From contig NZ_CP128650.1 of assembly GCF_030644225.1 (NCBI RefSeq), forward strand, positions 1,436,001-1,500,000: a stretch of DNA of 64,000 nt, in the 5' to 3' direction. Source of the stretch: Selenomonas dianae. Lineage in GTDB: Bacteria > Bacillota > Negativicutes > Selenomonadales > Selenomonadaceae. The notes under the pieces were generated by a model. That model saw only the letters and a program-made list of their open reading frames with translations, was not told the DNA's origin and searched no databases. The position numbers were made by a program, and so were the translations under genes. Positions 36,167 to 45,287 of this stretch are shown here, in pieces (position 1 is the first letter of the stretch; each line of letters opens with the position of its first letter).

Positions 36167-36957
36167 GGCACAGTGTCCCCCGCAATCCTTGCACGCAGCT
36201 CCTGCCCCATGGCAAAGAAGTTCTGTGAGGAGCGGCGGGCGAGATCACCCGCAAACGGGTTGTCGATGATCGCGGTGATCCGTCCCGGTGTGCCTGTCAT
36301 GACGGCAATCCGACGCGCAAGCGTCAGCGCCTCCTCGACATAATGCGTCACAAGTATGGTAGTGACTGCGTGCTTCTTCCAGAGCGATAGAAAGACCTCC
36401 TGCATGGACTCTCGTGTAATCGTATCAAGCGCGGAGAACGGCTCGTCCATGAGGAGGAGGTCGGGTGCAAGCAAAAAGACACGCGCCAGACCCACGCGCT
36501 GCTGCTGTCCGCCCGAGAGCTCGCGCGGATAGCGGTCGAGCAGTTCGCTCAGACCGAGATCCGCAACAAGCACATCGTATGCCGCCATCCGCTCTGCGCT
36601 CCACTCGCCCTTGATCTCTGCTCCGAGCAGAATGTTTTCGCGCACGGTCTTCCACGCGAGCAGTCCGTAGTTCTGCGGCAGGAAGCCGATGCGCAGCGTG
36701 CGCGGATCAATGGGGGTGCCCGCACTCGTCACCGTACCCGCCGTCGGACGGATCAGACCTGCCGCCACGCGCAGCAGCGTTGACTTGCCGCAACCCGATG
36801 CACCGATGAGTGCGAGCACCGTTCCCCGCTCCACACAGAGCGAGGTATCCGCCAGCGCGTGTACGGCATCCGCCCCCGCTCCATAGTCCACAGACACCCC
36901 CGAAAAGCACAACACGCCACCACTCCTCTCTCCTATCGGCGATCCCTTACGTTCCAT
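36163..36957 (-). CDS. ABC transporter ATP-binding protein, NitT/TauT type
   Basis: This is a 264-residue ABC ATPase of the SsuB/TauB family. Walker A reads ALIGASGCGKSTLLR, the signature LSGGQQQRVGLARVF, Walker B LLLMDEPFSALD, and the switch His is in ILVTHYVEEAL. The start is uncertain. The ATG at 36957 lies directly behind a solo MITE family A end (36957-36975) and has no clear ribosome binding site. A GTG at 36915 behind GAGAGGAG also fits, because family similarity begins near LCFSGVSVDYG. With the overlapping permease it forms a two-gene unit lacking a binding protein. Confidence 0.87.
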   Translation of the reverse strand: MERKGSPIGERSGGVLCFSGVSVDYGAGADAVHALADTSLCVERGTVLALIGASGCGKSTLLRVAAGLIRPTAGTVTSAGTPIDPRTLRIGFLPQNYGLLAWKTVRENILLGAEIKGEWSAERMAAYDVLVADLGLSELLDRYPRELSGGQQQRVGLARVFLLAPDLLLMDEPFSALDTITRESMQEVFLSLWKKHAVTTILVTHYVEEALTLARRIAVMTGTPGRITAIIDNPFAGDLARRSSQNFFAMGQELRARIAGDTVP

Positions 36958-36975
36958 ATTTTATCAGTGATTCCC
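36957..36975. mobile_element. MITE family A, solo end
   Basis: Reading leftward, GGGAATCACTGATAAAAT matches the family A terminus (consensus GGGAATCGCTGATAAAAT) at all but one position. No second end or interior is present. The tip lies at the proposed ATG of the ABC ATPase gene. Confidence 0.55.
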
Positions 36976-37015
36976 AAGAATTTCAATCCATCTTCAGCGT
37001 CCTCCGAGATAGCGG

Positions 37016-37044
37016 TTTCACTTGCTGCAAATCTATGGTATACT
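37016..37044 (+). promoter_or_regulatory. Promoter of trkA-trkH-trkH
   Basis: TTTCAC and TATACT (37039-37044) are spaced by 17 nt, with an extended -10 TG at 37036-37037, upstream of the GTG start at 37081. Confidence 0.5.
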
Positions 37045-37080
37045 TCTTTATGTTTCACAGGAATACAGGAGGAAATCATT

Positions 37081-38430
37081 GTGCGGATCGTAATTGCAGG
37101 TGCGGGCAGACTTGGCTACAGCATCGCGGCACTGCTCTCGGAGGAGGGCATGGATGTCGTCGTCGTGGACGGCGAGGACAGTCAGCTCGAAGCGGCAAAG
37201 ACGACGCTCGATGTGCTGACGATCGAGGCGAATATCGCAAGCCCGCTCACGATGAACGATCCCGACATCAATAGTGCAGACATTCTCATCGCCGTGACGG
37301 ACAGCGACGAGGTGAACATCGTCGCCTGCGTGCTCGCAAAAAAACACGGCATCGCGCATACAATCGCACGCATCCGCGATATGAGTTTCACGGTGGAGGC
37401 GGGGCGCTATCTCAAGGAAAATTTCGACATCGACCTCGTGCTCAACCCCGAGCTCATCACGGCAAACGAAATCAACCGCATCCTCATGACCCCCGCCGCA
37501 CTCAATGTGGAGGACTTCGCGCAGGGCAAGGTGCGCCTCTTTGAAACGCGCATCCGACGCCGCTCCGCCATTGCACGCAAGGCGCTCAAAGAACTGACGC
37601 TGCCGCACGGGATACTCGCGGGTCTGATCTTCCGCGATCACCGCATGATTATCCCGCACGGCGACGACGTATTTCTCCCGGGGGACAATGCCTACTTCAT
37701 CGGTCTGCCCGACCGCATCGAGGAGTTCAGTCAGAGCCTCGTGCCGAGCGATACGCACAAACTGACGCGTGCCGCCATCATCGGTGCAGGACGGACGGGA
37801 CGCGCACTCGCACTCATGCTTGAGCGGCAGGGCGTACAGGTAAAGGTGATCGACCGAAACCGTGAGCGCTGTGAACTGCTCGCGGAAAAACTGACGGCGG
37901 GGCTTGCGATTTGCGGGGACGGGACGGACATCGACCTCCTGACGGAGGAGGGTGTCGCCGAGGCGGATGTCATCGTCTGCCTGACGGAGGATGACAAGCT
38001 GAATCTGATGCTTGCGCTTCTTGCCCGCCATCTCTCGGACAATAAGATCAAGACGGTGGTGCGCGTGGATCGCAACGAATACATCGACCTCATGGAGAAG
38101 GTCGGTGTCAACATCGCACTCTCGGCGCGTCTGCTCTCGGCGAGCGAGGTGCTTGCCTATGCACGCGGCGGCGACGTGACGCGCGTGACCCTCCTTGAGG
38201 GCGCACGTGCGGAGGCTCTTGAGGTGATCGTCGGCGCAGGTGCGCCTGTCGTTGGGAAAAAACTGATGAATGCGCGGCTTCCGCGCGAATGTCTGGTATG
38301 CGCCTATGTGCGCGGCGAGGAGGCCGCGATCCCGAACGGCATGACCGAGCTTCTGCCAGGTGACCGCGTCATTCTCTTTGTTCTAAAGAGTTTCGCAAAG
38401 AAGGCGCTTGCCTATTTTGGAGACGACTGA
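37081..38430 (+). CDS. trkA: Trk potassium transport regulatory subunit TrkA
   Basis: TrkA is the cytoplasmic nucleotide-binding gating ring of the TrkH potassium channel. The 449-residue protein has two tandem RCK units. The first Rossmann motif is IVIAGAGRLGYSIAALL (residues ~2-20), with acidic strand end VVVDGEDSQ. The second is AAIIGAGRTGRALALML (near residue 235), with VIDRNRERCELL. Each is followed by a TrkA_C domain. The start is GTG at 37081, with AGGAGG 8 nt upstream; in-frame ATG codons farther left lie in the divergent promoter region. Its TGA overlaps the ATG of the first trkH (TGATG). Confidence 0.95.
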   Translation: MRIVIAGAGRLGYSIAALLSEEGMDVVVVDGEDSQLEAAKTTLDVLTIEANIASPLTMNDPDINSADILIAVTDSDEVNIVACVLAKKHGIAHTIARIRDMSFTVEAGRYLKENFDIDLVLNPELITANEINRILMTPAALNVEDFAQGKVRLFETRIRRRSAIARKALKELTLPHGILAGLIFRDHRMIIPHGDDVFLPGDNAYFIGLPDRIEEFSQSLVPSDTHKLTRAAIIGAGRTGRALALMLERQGVQVKVIDRNRERCELLAEKLTAGLAICGDGTDIDLLTEEGVAEADVIVCLTEDDKLNLMLALLARHLSDNKIKTVVRVDRNEYIDLMEKVGVNIALSARLLSASEVLAYARGGDVTRVTLLEGARAEALEVIVGAGAPVVGKKLMNARLPRECLVCAYVRGEEAAIPNGMTELLPGDRVILFVLKSFAKKALAYFGDD

Positions 38431-39869
38431 TGCGTTTTGATCTGTTTTGGGTGCTGATGGGGCGCACGGCTTATGTCTTTGCACCGCTTTACCTCATCCC
38501 GTTTGCCTATGGATTCGCATACGGGGATCCGCTTGCCGGCTCATTTCTCGCGCTCGGCGTTCTGACTGCCATTCTCGGCATGGTGTTCGGAAATATGGGA
38601 CGCAGTCATATGCGTCAGCTTTCAGTAGAGGAGGGGACACTGTTCCTTCTTTTTGTCTGGCTTCTGCTCGCTGTGCTCGGGATGCTGCCGTTTCATCTGG
38701 CAGGACTGCACCTTTCGCCCGTCGATACGTTCTTCGAGTGCATCTCTGCCCTGACAACCACGGGCATGACAGCTCTATACGGGACACTGCCCCCCACCCT
38801 CATCCTCTGGCGGGCTCTCATGAGCTGGTTCGGCGGGCTGCTCTTCATTGTGATTCTCGTATCGGTGCTGCCCGTTGTGGGCGGGTGTTTCGGCATGGAT
38901 TTCAATGTGCGTCAGGAACGCCTCTTCAGTCCGCTCTGGAATCGCATGACGCGTCCCATGCGCGAAATGACGATACTCTACATCTCAATTACAGGCATTT
39001 CCGTCTTGATCTATCTCGCGGCGGGTGATGCGGTTTTCCCCGCCCTCATCCTCGCACTCTTTACGATCTCCTCGGGCGCAGGTCCCATGACGGGCGGTCT
39101 TGCGCCGCTCCCTTCCCTGATGCTGGGAGCAGGCATTGTATCCCTGCTCTCGGCGCTGCCGCTGCTCACGCTCCGGCAGTTCTTTCGCCGCCGATCCGGA
39201 GTCAGACTGACACGCCATATGGAGCTGCGCTCCTTCTTTGCACTCCTGCTCGCTGCAGGAGTGCTGCTCTCTGTGCTTCCCATGCTGCACGGCACACAGT
39301 CCGCTGCAGACGCAGTTGCCTACGGTTTTTTTTATGCCATTTCCTTTCTTTCGACGAACGGTCTGATGCTGCAGGACGAGATTTCCTTTCACGGCGGCTC
39401 TGAACTTCTGCTCATCCTGCTTGCTGTCATCGGTGGCTGTATGGGTTCGGCGGCAGGAGGATTCCGCATCTCGCGTGTGCTCGTCCTCTTCTCGCTTGCA
39501 TGGACGGAGCTGCTGCGGACGCTGCATCCACGCATGGTGTTTGCCGTGCGGCAGGGCGGAGAGATCATTCCCCTGCACTCTGCGGGACGCATTCTCGTGC
39601 TCGCGTTTATCTTCGCCGCCGTCTTTTCGATCAGCAGTCTCCTCATCGCCCTTGCGGGGCTCAGTCCTATCGAAACAATTGCATTGACGGTCTCGTGTCT
39701 TACGACGACGGGAGGGGTTTCCTCTCTCGTGGGATCCGACACCGCTGCGGCTCTGCCTGTCTGGACAAAACTGATCTGCGCGTTCCTCATGATTCTCGGA
39801 CGCATCGAGCTCTTTGCATTTTTTCTCTTTGTCGGTTCTCTCCTTGAGGACACAGGACATAATTGGTAA
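38430..39869 (+). CDS. TrkH-family potassium channel subunit, divergent filter
   Basis: This is a 479-residue polytopic protein of the TrkH/KtrB family, built from four M1-P-M2 repeats. The P-loop glycines can be followed as ISALTTTGMTAL, ISSGAGPMTGG, ISFLSTNGLML and SCLTTTGGVSS. The second and third filters depart from the canonical TxGxS/TTGF pattern (Ser-Gly-Ala-Gly and Thr-Asn-Gly). It is translationally coupled to trkA and followed 6 nt later by a second, more canonical trkH. It may form a heteromeric channel with that neighbour or have altered ion selectivity; both are inference. Confidence 0.85.
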   Translation: MRFDLFWVLMGRTAYVFAPLYLIPFAYGFAYGDPLAGSFLALGVLTAILGMVFGNMGRSHMRQLSVEEGTLFLLFVWLLLAVLGMLPFHLAGLHLSPVDTFFECISALTTTGMTALYGTLPPTLILWRALMSWFGGLLFIVILVSVLPVVGGCFGMDFNVRQERLFSPLWNRMTRPMREMTILYISITGISVLIYLAAGDAVFPALILALFTISSGAGPMTGGLAPLPSLMLGAGIVSLLSALPLLTLRQFFRRRSGVRLTRHMELRSFFALLLAAGVLLSVLPMLHGTQSAADAVAYGFFYAISFLSTNGLMLQDEISFHGGSELLLILLAVIGGCMGSAAGGFRISRVLVLFSLAWTELLRTLHPRMVFAVRQGGEIIPLHSAGRILVLAFIFAAVFSISSLLIALAGLSPIETIALTVSCLTTTGGVSSLVGSDTAAALPVWTKLICAFLMILGRIELFAFFLFVGSLLEDTGHNW

Positions 39870-39875
39870 CAATAT

Positions 39876-41324
39876 ATGAACATCTACACGGTCAACTATA
39901 TTCTCTCGCGCCTCTCATTCGCAATGACAGCGGCTCTCACAATCCCCCTTGCCCTTGCAGTCTACGGAAATGAGCCAAGCCGCGGGGCGTTCATGCTGTC
40001 CGTCCTGTTGAGTGCATTCCTCGGTGTCGGCTTTCGCCGCTACGGAAAGCCTGCCGAGGAGCTGACGGCACGCGAGGGCATTGCGATCACGGCGTTTGGA
40101 TGGTTCACGGGGACATTTCTCGGGATGCTTCCCTATCTCCTCGGCAACTACCTCGGCTTTCTCGACGCACTCTTTGAAAGTATCTCGGGGTTTACGGGAA
40201 CGGGGGCGACGGTATTCTCCTCGCTCGGACATCTCCCCTACAGCATCCTCTTCTGGCGCATGATGACGGCATGGATCGGGGGGCTTGGCATCATCGTCAT
40301 ATTCATCGCGCTCCTGCCGCAGTCCGGCGCAAGTATGGTCTATATGTATAACGCCGAGGGCGCAGGTCCGACGATGGATCGCGTCATGCCGCGCCTACGT
40401 GATATGACAATAGCACTCTTTAAGATCTACTTTGTATTTACGGCAGTCACAACCCTCATCTTTATGCTCTGCGGTGTGGAGTTCAGGATCGCCATCACAC
40501 ACGCAATGTCAACGATTGGGACGTGCGGTTTTTCGACATACGACGACAGCACAATGCACTTTCACAGTCTCGCATTCGAGCTGTGGACTGCCCTCTTCAT
40601 GTTCCTCGCGGGCGGCAGCTTCTCCCTCTACTACCGCGCATGGATCAAGGGACCGCTTGTCATTTTCCGCAATACGGAGTTTCGCACCTATCTTTATATC
40701 ATCCTCACTGCGATGTTCCTCGTCGCACTCAATCTCATCATCGAGATGGGAATGGATGGGACGGCGGCGGCACGCGCTGCAATCTTTCAAGTGACATCAC
40801 TCTCGACGACAGGCTTTGTCTCGGCAGACTTTGAAACATGGCCGACGTTTTCAAAGCTGCTGCTGCTCCTCCTTATGACCATCGGCGGCTGCGCAGGCTC
40901 GACCGCGAGCGGGATCAAGGTCGCACGCATCATCCTGCTCGTTCGCAATGCACGCGCCGTGATCCTCCAAAAGCTGAACCCGAACCGTGTCGTCGACATT
41001 TCTCTCGGCGGGGCTCATGTGGACAGCGCGATGCTCCTGCGTGTGGGGACGTTCTTCTTCCTCTATCTTGCGATCATCTTTGTAACGGCGTTTCTCCTCA
41101 CGATGGATGGTCTCCTGCCGTTCGATGCCGTCGCCGTCGCCGTCACAACGCTCGGAAACATCGGTCCTGCGTTCGGCATTGTGAGTGCAACCTCCACCTA
41201 CGCGCCGCTCTCGGACTTCGTAAAGGCGGTCCTCTGTCTCTCCATGCTGCTCGGACGGCTGGAAATATTTACACTCCTGATCCTCCTGCGCCCCTCGTTC
41301 TGGCGCAAGACGAAACGATGGTAA
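39876..41324 (+). CDS. trkH: TrkH-family potassium channel subunit
   Basis: This 482-residue channel subunit has canonical P-loops: ISGFTGTGATVF, MSTIGTCGFSTYD, TSLSTTGFVSAD and TTLGNIGPAFG. It is predicted to conduct K+ in the cytoplasmic membrane, gated by TrkA. The conserved Arg/Lys-rich linker before the last repeat (GIKVARIILLVRNARAVILQKLNPNRV) is present. It is the last gene of the trk operon. A degenerate family A MITE begins 16 nt after the stop, and an A/T-rich stretch follows. Confidence 0.92.
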   Translation: MNIYTVNYILSRLSFAMTAALTIPLALAVYGNEPSRGAFMLSVLLSAFLGVGFRRYGKPAEELTAREGIAITAFGWFTGTFLGMLPYLLGNYLGFLDALFESISGFTGTGATVFSSLGHLPYSILFWRMMTAWIGGLGIIVIFIALLPQSGASMVYMYNAEGAGPTMDRVMPRLRDMTIALFKIYFVFTAVTTLIFMLCGVEFRIAITHAMSTIGTCGFSTYDDSTMHFHSLAFELWTALFMFLAGGSFSLYYRAWIKGPLVIFRNTEFRTYLYIILTAMFLVALNLIIEMGMDGTAAARAAIFQVTSLSTTGFVSADFETWPTFSKLLLLLLMTIGGCAGSTASGIKVARIILLVRNARAVILQKLNPNRVVDISLGGAHVDSAMLLRVGTFFFLYLAIIFVTAFLLTMDGLLPFDAVAVAVTTLGNIGPAFGIVSATSTYAPLSDFVKAVLCLSMLLGRLEIFTLLILLRPSFWRKTKRW

Positions 41325-41340
41325 CAGCGGCACGACTGAA

Positions 41341-41395
41341 GAAAGCGCTGATAAACGCAGTGCAAATCTGACGAACCTCATTTTATCAGCAATTT
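41341..41395. mobile_element. MITE family A, internal-deletion derivative
   Basis: GAAAGCGCTGATAAA at the left and CATTTTATCAGCAATTTC at the right match the inverted family A ends. The intervening AATCTGACG also matches copy 2. About 110 bp of the interior are missing. It follows the second trkH directly. Confidence 0.65.
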
Positions 41396-41475
41396 CAAAA
41401 AAAATTAAAAAAATTTTTTGTCGAAAAAACCCGTTCTCCCTAGGAAATACGCGGGTTTGCAAAAAACTAGGACTT

Positions 41476-41504
41476 TTGACACCTGTCATTTATGACAGTT
41501 ACAT
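41476..41504 (+). promoter_or_regulatory. Autotransporter promoter with palindromic operator in the spacer
   Basis: TTGACA (41476-41481) and TTACAT (41499-41504) are separated by 17 nt. Sixteen of these form the palindrome CTGTCAT-TT-ATGACAG (41483-41498). The cognate regulator is unknown. Confidence 0.55.
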
Positions 41505-41602
41505 CCATTCAAAAATATGCTACAGTGAGATTGGAGACAGATTGACCGTATCTGAGTTCTCCTCCGCCGAAAGAGGATCCATGTCGAAAGGAGTCGATCC
41601 GT

Positions 41603-44600
41603 ATGAAACATCGTTTTTCTCGCAAAGAAGTGTCCCCCCCCCCGCGGACACTCGTCCCGCGCATCCTTGCCGCACTCACGGCAGGTGCGGTAACCCTCGG
41701 CGCACTCCCCTATGCCTACGCGGAGTCCGTAACTCACATTACAGAGAACACGAACGGCAGTGTGGCGGGCAGCGAGGACGGCACGAGTGCGACCATCATC
41801 GTCGGTACGGAGGGTGGCGGCGAGGTGCCCCACATTGGCAAGGATACCGGCGACGACGATACCAGTTGGGGTAAAGTCTATGGAGCATCCTACAGTTCAC
41901 ACGAAGACGACACACCCATTACACTCACAAACAGCAAGGCGATCGTCTACAGCGGCAAGATGAGAGGTATCATCGGCGCTTATTCCAAACTCTATGGCGG
42001 CGGTACTGCCCGCATTATCAATGCGGGCGCTGAAGTCAAGGACGTCACAATGGTGACTTTCTCCATGCGCGACTATATTGCGGGCGGTGCGGCAGAAGTT
42101 GATGTCCACACTCCCAGTACACAGGCCGTCGCAGAGGTCAAGCAATGCTACGTCAACATCACAGGCGGCAATTTCGAATCAGGCCCTAACTCGATATATG
42201 GAGGATATGCAGCAAGTGATGTAGGGGAGAATGGCTGTACTGCCTCCGGTGAAGCGACGGCGGAGGAAAATACTGCCACAATTACAGGCGGCAGGTTCGC
42301 GAAACGGGCTAAGATCTACGGCGGTAAGGCTTATTCAGGCGCGCTTACTACCTCAGGTACGGCAAAAGCGCTGAAAAATCACCTGATTATCAACAGCGAT
42401 CGGCAGGTATATGAGCTGTACGGAGGTGAGGCATATGCCCTTACATTCGGCGGCCCCCCCCTCGCACAGGCAAATGAGAACACACTGAATGCAAAGATAA
42501 AGGCATCGAGCTTCTACGGCGGATATGCAGGGGGAGGTCAAGGGCAAAGATCTACCCCATCGGCTACGGCAGAGGCGAATCGGAACAAGGTCTGGATCGC
42601 CGCAGGCAGCAGGTTTACGGACTATAGTGCGGGCGGCGTCAGCGATCTCTTCGCATACAGGATCCAGACGTTAAACAGCACGGCAAACGAGAACGAGGTC
42701 AGCATTGCGGGCGGCACATTCGAAGGCGAAGTGAACGGCGGCAGAGCCGTTATTAGGTCCAATGATCCGCCAGCAGACAGCGAGGCGAATGCCGCGGCGA
42801 ACCGCAACAAGCTCTGGGCAAACGCGGGCACCTTCAAGGATCTGCTGGTCTCCGGCTCTGCATCTGTCAGCTCAGAGGGAGCCCTCGATGCCAAGGCAAA
42901 CGAGAATATGCTGCGCATCAACGCGGACGCATATAGATTCTACGGCGGTCTGGCACGGGGGAAGAAAGAGACCAATGGCGCACATGTCCGAACCAGCGCG
43001 GCAGAGGCGAACAAGAACAAGGTCTGGGTCAGGGAAGATGCCGGCACCTTCTTGGAGAGTGCCGCGGGCCGCAGCAGCATCGAGGGAGACAAGGCTATAA
43101 CACTGAGTGCACTGGCAGCAGAGAACGAGCTCTACATCCGAGGCGGCACATTCCTAGGGGAACTATCCGGTGGCAGCAGCTCTGCAACGAACACGGATGT
43201 CGCAGGCGACCGCATGGCAGAGGCACGAGCTGCAGAGAACAAGGTCTTGGTGAATGCGGGTGTCATCAAAGGTGGGCTGTACGGCGGTCTTACAGCGGCT
43301 GAGGCAAAGGGCGATCGGGCGACCGCATCGGCAACGAAGAACATCCTCCACCTGAACGGGGGCACATACTACGGAGAGATCCACGGCGGCAAAGCCTTTG
43401 CCAAAACGACTGCAGCATTCGCAGAAGCCATCGCCGAGGAGAATGAGGTGCACATCCACGGCGGTGTCTATCAGGGCGACATCTATGCGGGCTCTGCACA
43501 GGCCGAGGGTGTATCCGCATCCGGCAGTCACCCCGGATCTTATGCGACCGTCCGAAACAATATGATCGAGATCACGGGCGCGAACGATCTCTCCCGTGCC
43601 AGACTCCACGGTGCTCTGGTGAACGCCGCCGGCACCACTGTCACGGGCAACGCGCTCGTTGTGCGCGAGACGAAGAGCATCACCGTCGATCATGTGACAG
43701 ACTTCCAGAAGTACGCGTTCTGGATTCCCGCCGGCATGACCAAGGATGATACCATGCTCACGGTCACCAGCGGGCAGGGTGTCAGTCTGATGGATGCGGC
43801 TGTCGAGGCACATCTGCCGGGGAGCGGTAGTACGGCGAACCGTCTGCGTCTCCTCCACACACCGGAGGGTACCATCAACAAGAACGCCGCAACCACGATG
43901 ACGGTCTGGGAAGGTGTCTCGGGGGCATCGACAGCATCCATGGGCATCACGGGGAACGGGAAGGAACTCATCGTCAACCGCGATGGCTCTGCCATCGACG
44001 GGGGCGGCAATGTTACACAGTCCCCGCCCCCGCAGCCCAATCCGCATCCGCCGCAGGAGGAGCCTGCACCGCCGGATGAGACCCCGCAGCCGACACTGCC
44101 GGATGAGACCCCGCAGTCCAATCCGCAGCCCAATCCGCCCCCGCAGCCCAATCCGCCCCCGCAGCCCAATCCGCCCCCGCAGCCGACACCCGACAGTTTC
44201 CGACTGGAGGAGGACAATGCCAAGTCCCTCGCAGAGACGATGGCAGGATCGGCGGCATTCCTCGGCACCGGGGCGAATCTGCTCACCGGCATGGGGATGA
44301 CGAACGCCGCCATCGAGGCTGCGGCAGCCGAAGGATTCTCCCCGTTTGCCGCCATGAGCGGAACCTCCATGCGCGTCAAGACCGGCTCGCACGTCGATGT
44401 CAAGGGCATGAACCTCGCCGTCGGCTTCTCGCGCGAACTGAGGCACGGGAATGACCGCCTCATCTTCGGCCCCATCATCGAGTACGGGCGCGGCAACTAC
44501 GACAGCTATGTGAACGCCGCGCACGGCAACGGCTCCATCCGCTATATCGGTGCCGGAGTATTCATGCGGCAGGAGAAGGAAAACGGTATGTTCTACGAGG

Positions 44601-45139
44601 GCAGTCTGCGTGCCGGACGTTCCCGTATGGACTACGCCGCCGATCTCACCACCGGAATGGTCACGACGCACACGTCCTACGATGCCGATGCCAACTACAT
44701 CGGCGTACACGTCGGTGCGGGACACAAGACCACCACACCGAACGGCACCGGTCAGGAGCTCTATGTCCGCTACTTCTACACGCGGCAGAACGGCGCGGAT
44801 GTGACGCTCTCCACGGGCGACCGCTATACCTTCTCCGATGTGGACAGCAACATTCTGCGCGCGGGTGCGCGGTGGATGTTCCCACAGAAGGGCGGCTCGT
44901 TCATCCTCGGTGCCTCCATGCAGTATGAGTTCAGCGGCGATGCGGATGCGACCTACCACCGTGCGGGAGGGCTCTCCTACACCTCGGCATCCCCCACGCT
45001 GAAGGGCTTCTCGACCAGTCTCGAACTCGGATGGAAAGCCCAAATGAGCGCGAACTCCACCGCCGACCTCAGTGTCGAGGGGTGGATGGGCAAACAGCGC
45101 GGGGCGAGTTTCCGTGCGGGATTTGCTTGGCAATTCTAA
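41603..45139 (+). CDS. Type V autotransporter surface protein
   Basis: This is a 1178-residue secreted outer-membrane protein. Residues 1-40 are a long signal peptide (cleavage after AYA). About 45-800 form a passenger of repeated ~45-65-residue units with the pattern ANxNxVxIxGGTFxGxxxGGxA, which suggests a beta-helix. Residues ~806-865 are a Pro/Gln/Asn-rich linker with tandem repeats. The C-terminal ~270 residues form the autotransporter beta-barrel, ending in aromatic-rich strands and a terminal Phe (FRAGFAWQF). Codons 11-14 are read through a C10 tract (41634-41643), a likely slipped-strand switch; the sequenced allele is in frame. AAAGGAG precedes the ATG. The passenger's ligand is unknown. 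Confidence 0.93.
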   Translation: MKHRFSRKEVSPPPRTLVPRILAALTAGAVTLGALPYAYAESVTHITENTNGSVAGSEDGTSATIIVGTEGGGEVPHIGKDTGDDDTSWGKVYGASYSSHEDDTPITLTNSKAIVYSGKMRGIIGAYSKLYGGGTARIINAGAEVKDVTMVTFSMRDYIAGGAAEVDVHTPSTQAVAEVKQCYVNITGGNFESGPNSIYGGYAASDVGENGCTASGEATAEENTATITGGRFAKRAKIYGGKAYSGALTTSGTAKALKNHLIINSDRQVYELYGGEAYALTFGGPPLAQANENTLNAKIKASSFYGGYAGGGQGQRSTPSATAEANRNKVWIAAGSRFTDYSAGGVSDLFAYRIQTLNSTANENEVSIAGGTFEGEVNGGRAVIRSNDPPADSEANAAANRNKLWANAGTFKDLLVSGSASVSSEGALDAKANENMLRINADAYRFYGGLARGKKETNGAHVRTSAAEANKNKVWVREDAGTFLESAAGRSSIEGDKAITLSALAAENELYIRGGTFLGELSGGSSSATNTDVAGDRMAEARAAENKVLVNAGVIKGGLYGGLTAAEAKGDRATASATKNILHLNGGTYYGEIHGGKAFAKTTAAFAEAIAEENEVHIHGGVYQGDIYAGSAQAEGVSASGSHPGSYATVRNNMIEITGANDLSRARLHGALVNAAGTTVTGNALVVRETKSITVDHVTDFQKYAFWIPAGMTKDDTMLTVTSGQGVSLMDAAVEAHLPGSGSTANRLRLLHTPEGTINKNAATTMTVWEGVSGASTASMGITGNGKELIVNRDGSAIDGGGNVTQSPPPQPNPHPPQEEPAPPDETPQPTLPDETPQSNPQPNPPPQPNPPPQPNPPPQPTPDSFRLEEDNAKSLAETMAGSAAFLGTGANLLTGMGMTNAAIEAAAAEGFSPFAAMSGTSMRVKTGSHVDVKGMNLAVGFSRELRHGNDRLIFGPIIEYGRGNYDSYVNAAHGNGSIRYIGAGVFMRQEKENGMFYEGSLRAGRSRMDYAADLTTGMVTTHTSYDADANYIGVHVGAGHKTTTPNGTGQELYVRYFYTRQNGADVTLSTGDRYTFSDVDSNILRAGARWMFPQKGGSFILGASMQYEFSGDADATYHRAGGLSYTSASPTLKGFSTSLELGWKAQMSANSTADLSVEGWMGKQRGASFRAGFAWQF
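41634..41643 (+). repeat. C10 homopolymer in the autotransporter signal-peptide codons
   Basis: Ten C in a row encode part of Ser11-Pro12-Pro13-Pro14. A gain or loss of one base shifts the frame; for example one alternative frame from this region stops at 41874. Confidence 0.85.
44126..44179 (+). repeat. In-frame 18-bp tandem repeats in the autotransporter linker
   Basis: Three exact copies of CAGCCCAATCCGCCCCCG encode PQPNPP units. A partly matching copy precedes them, and a 27-bp repeat (PDETPQ) lies just upstream, near 44072-44117. Confidence 0.85.
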
Positions 45140-45162
45140 GGAGCACGGGGCGCTCCTTTCTT
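45140..45162 (+). terminator. Short terminator after the autotransporter gene
   Basis: GGAGC (45140-45144) and GCTCC (45152-45156) form a stem followed by TTTCTTCT, directly after the stop. Confidence 0.55.
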
Positions 45163-45287
45163 CTCTCTGCTGTGGAGGGAGCACCTTGCCCCCTAGAATG
45201 ACTCCTTTCTAATTTATATGGAAAAGAACCCGTCGGCTCTCTGCCAACGGGTTCTTTTCGTATGTATCAGCGACATTTCTTTTCTTA

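Noticed and set aside
42454-42461. A C8 run inside the autotransporter passenger and a G7 run at 54049-54055 as further contingency loci
   Set aside because: These runs are shorter than those usually seen to switch, and they lie deep within coding sequence. They are noted only because longer alleles may exist in other strains.
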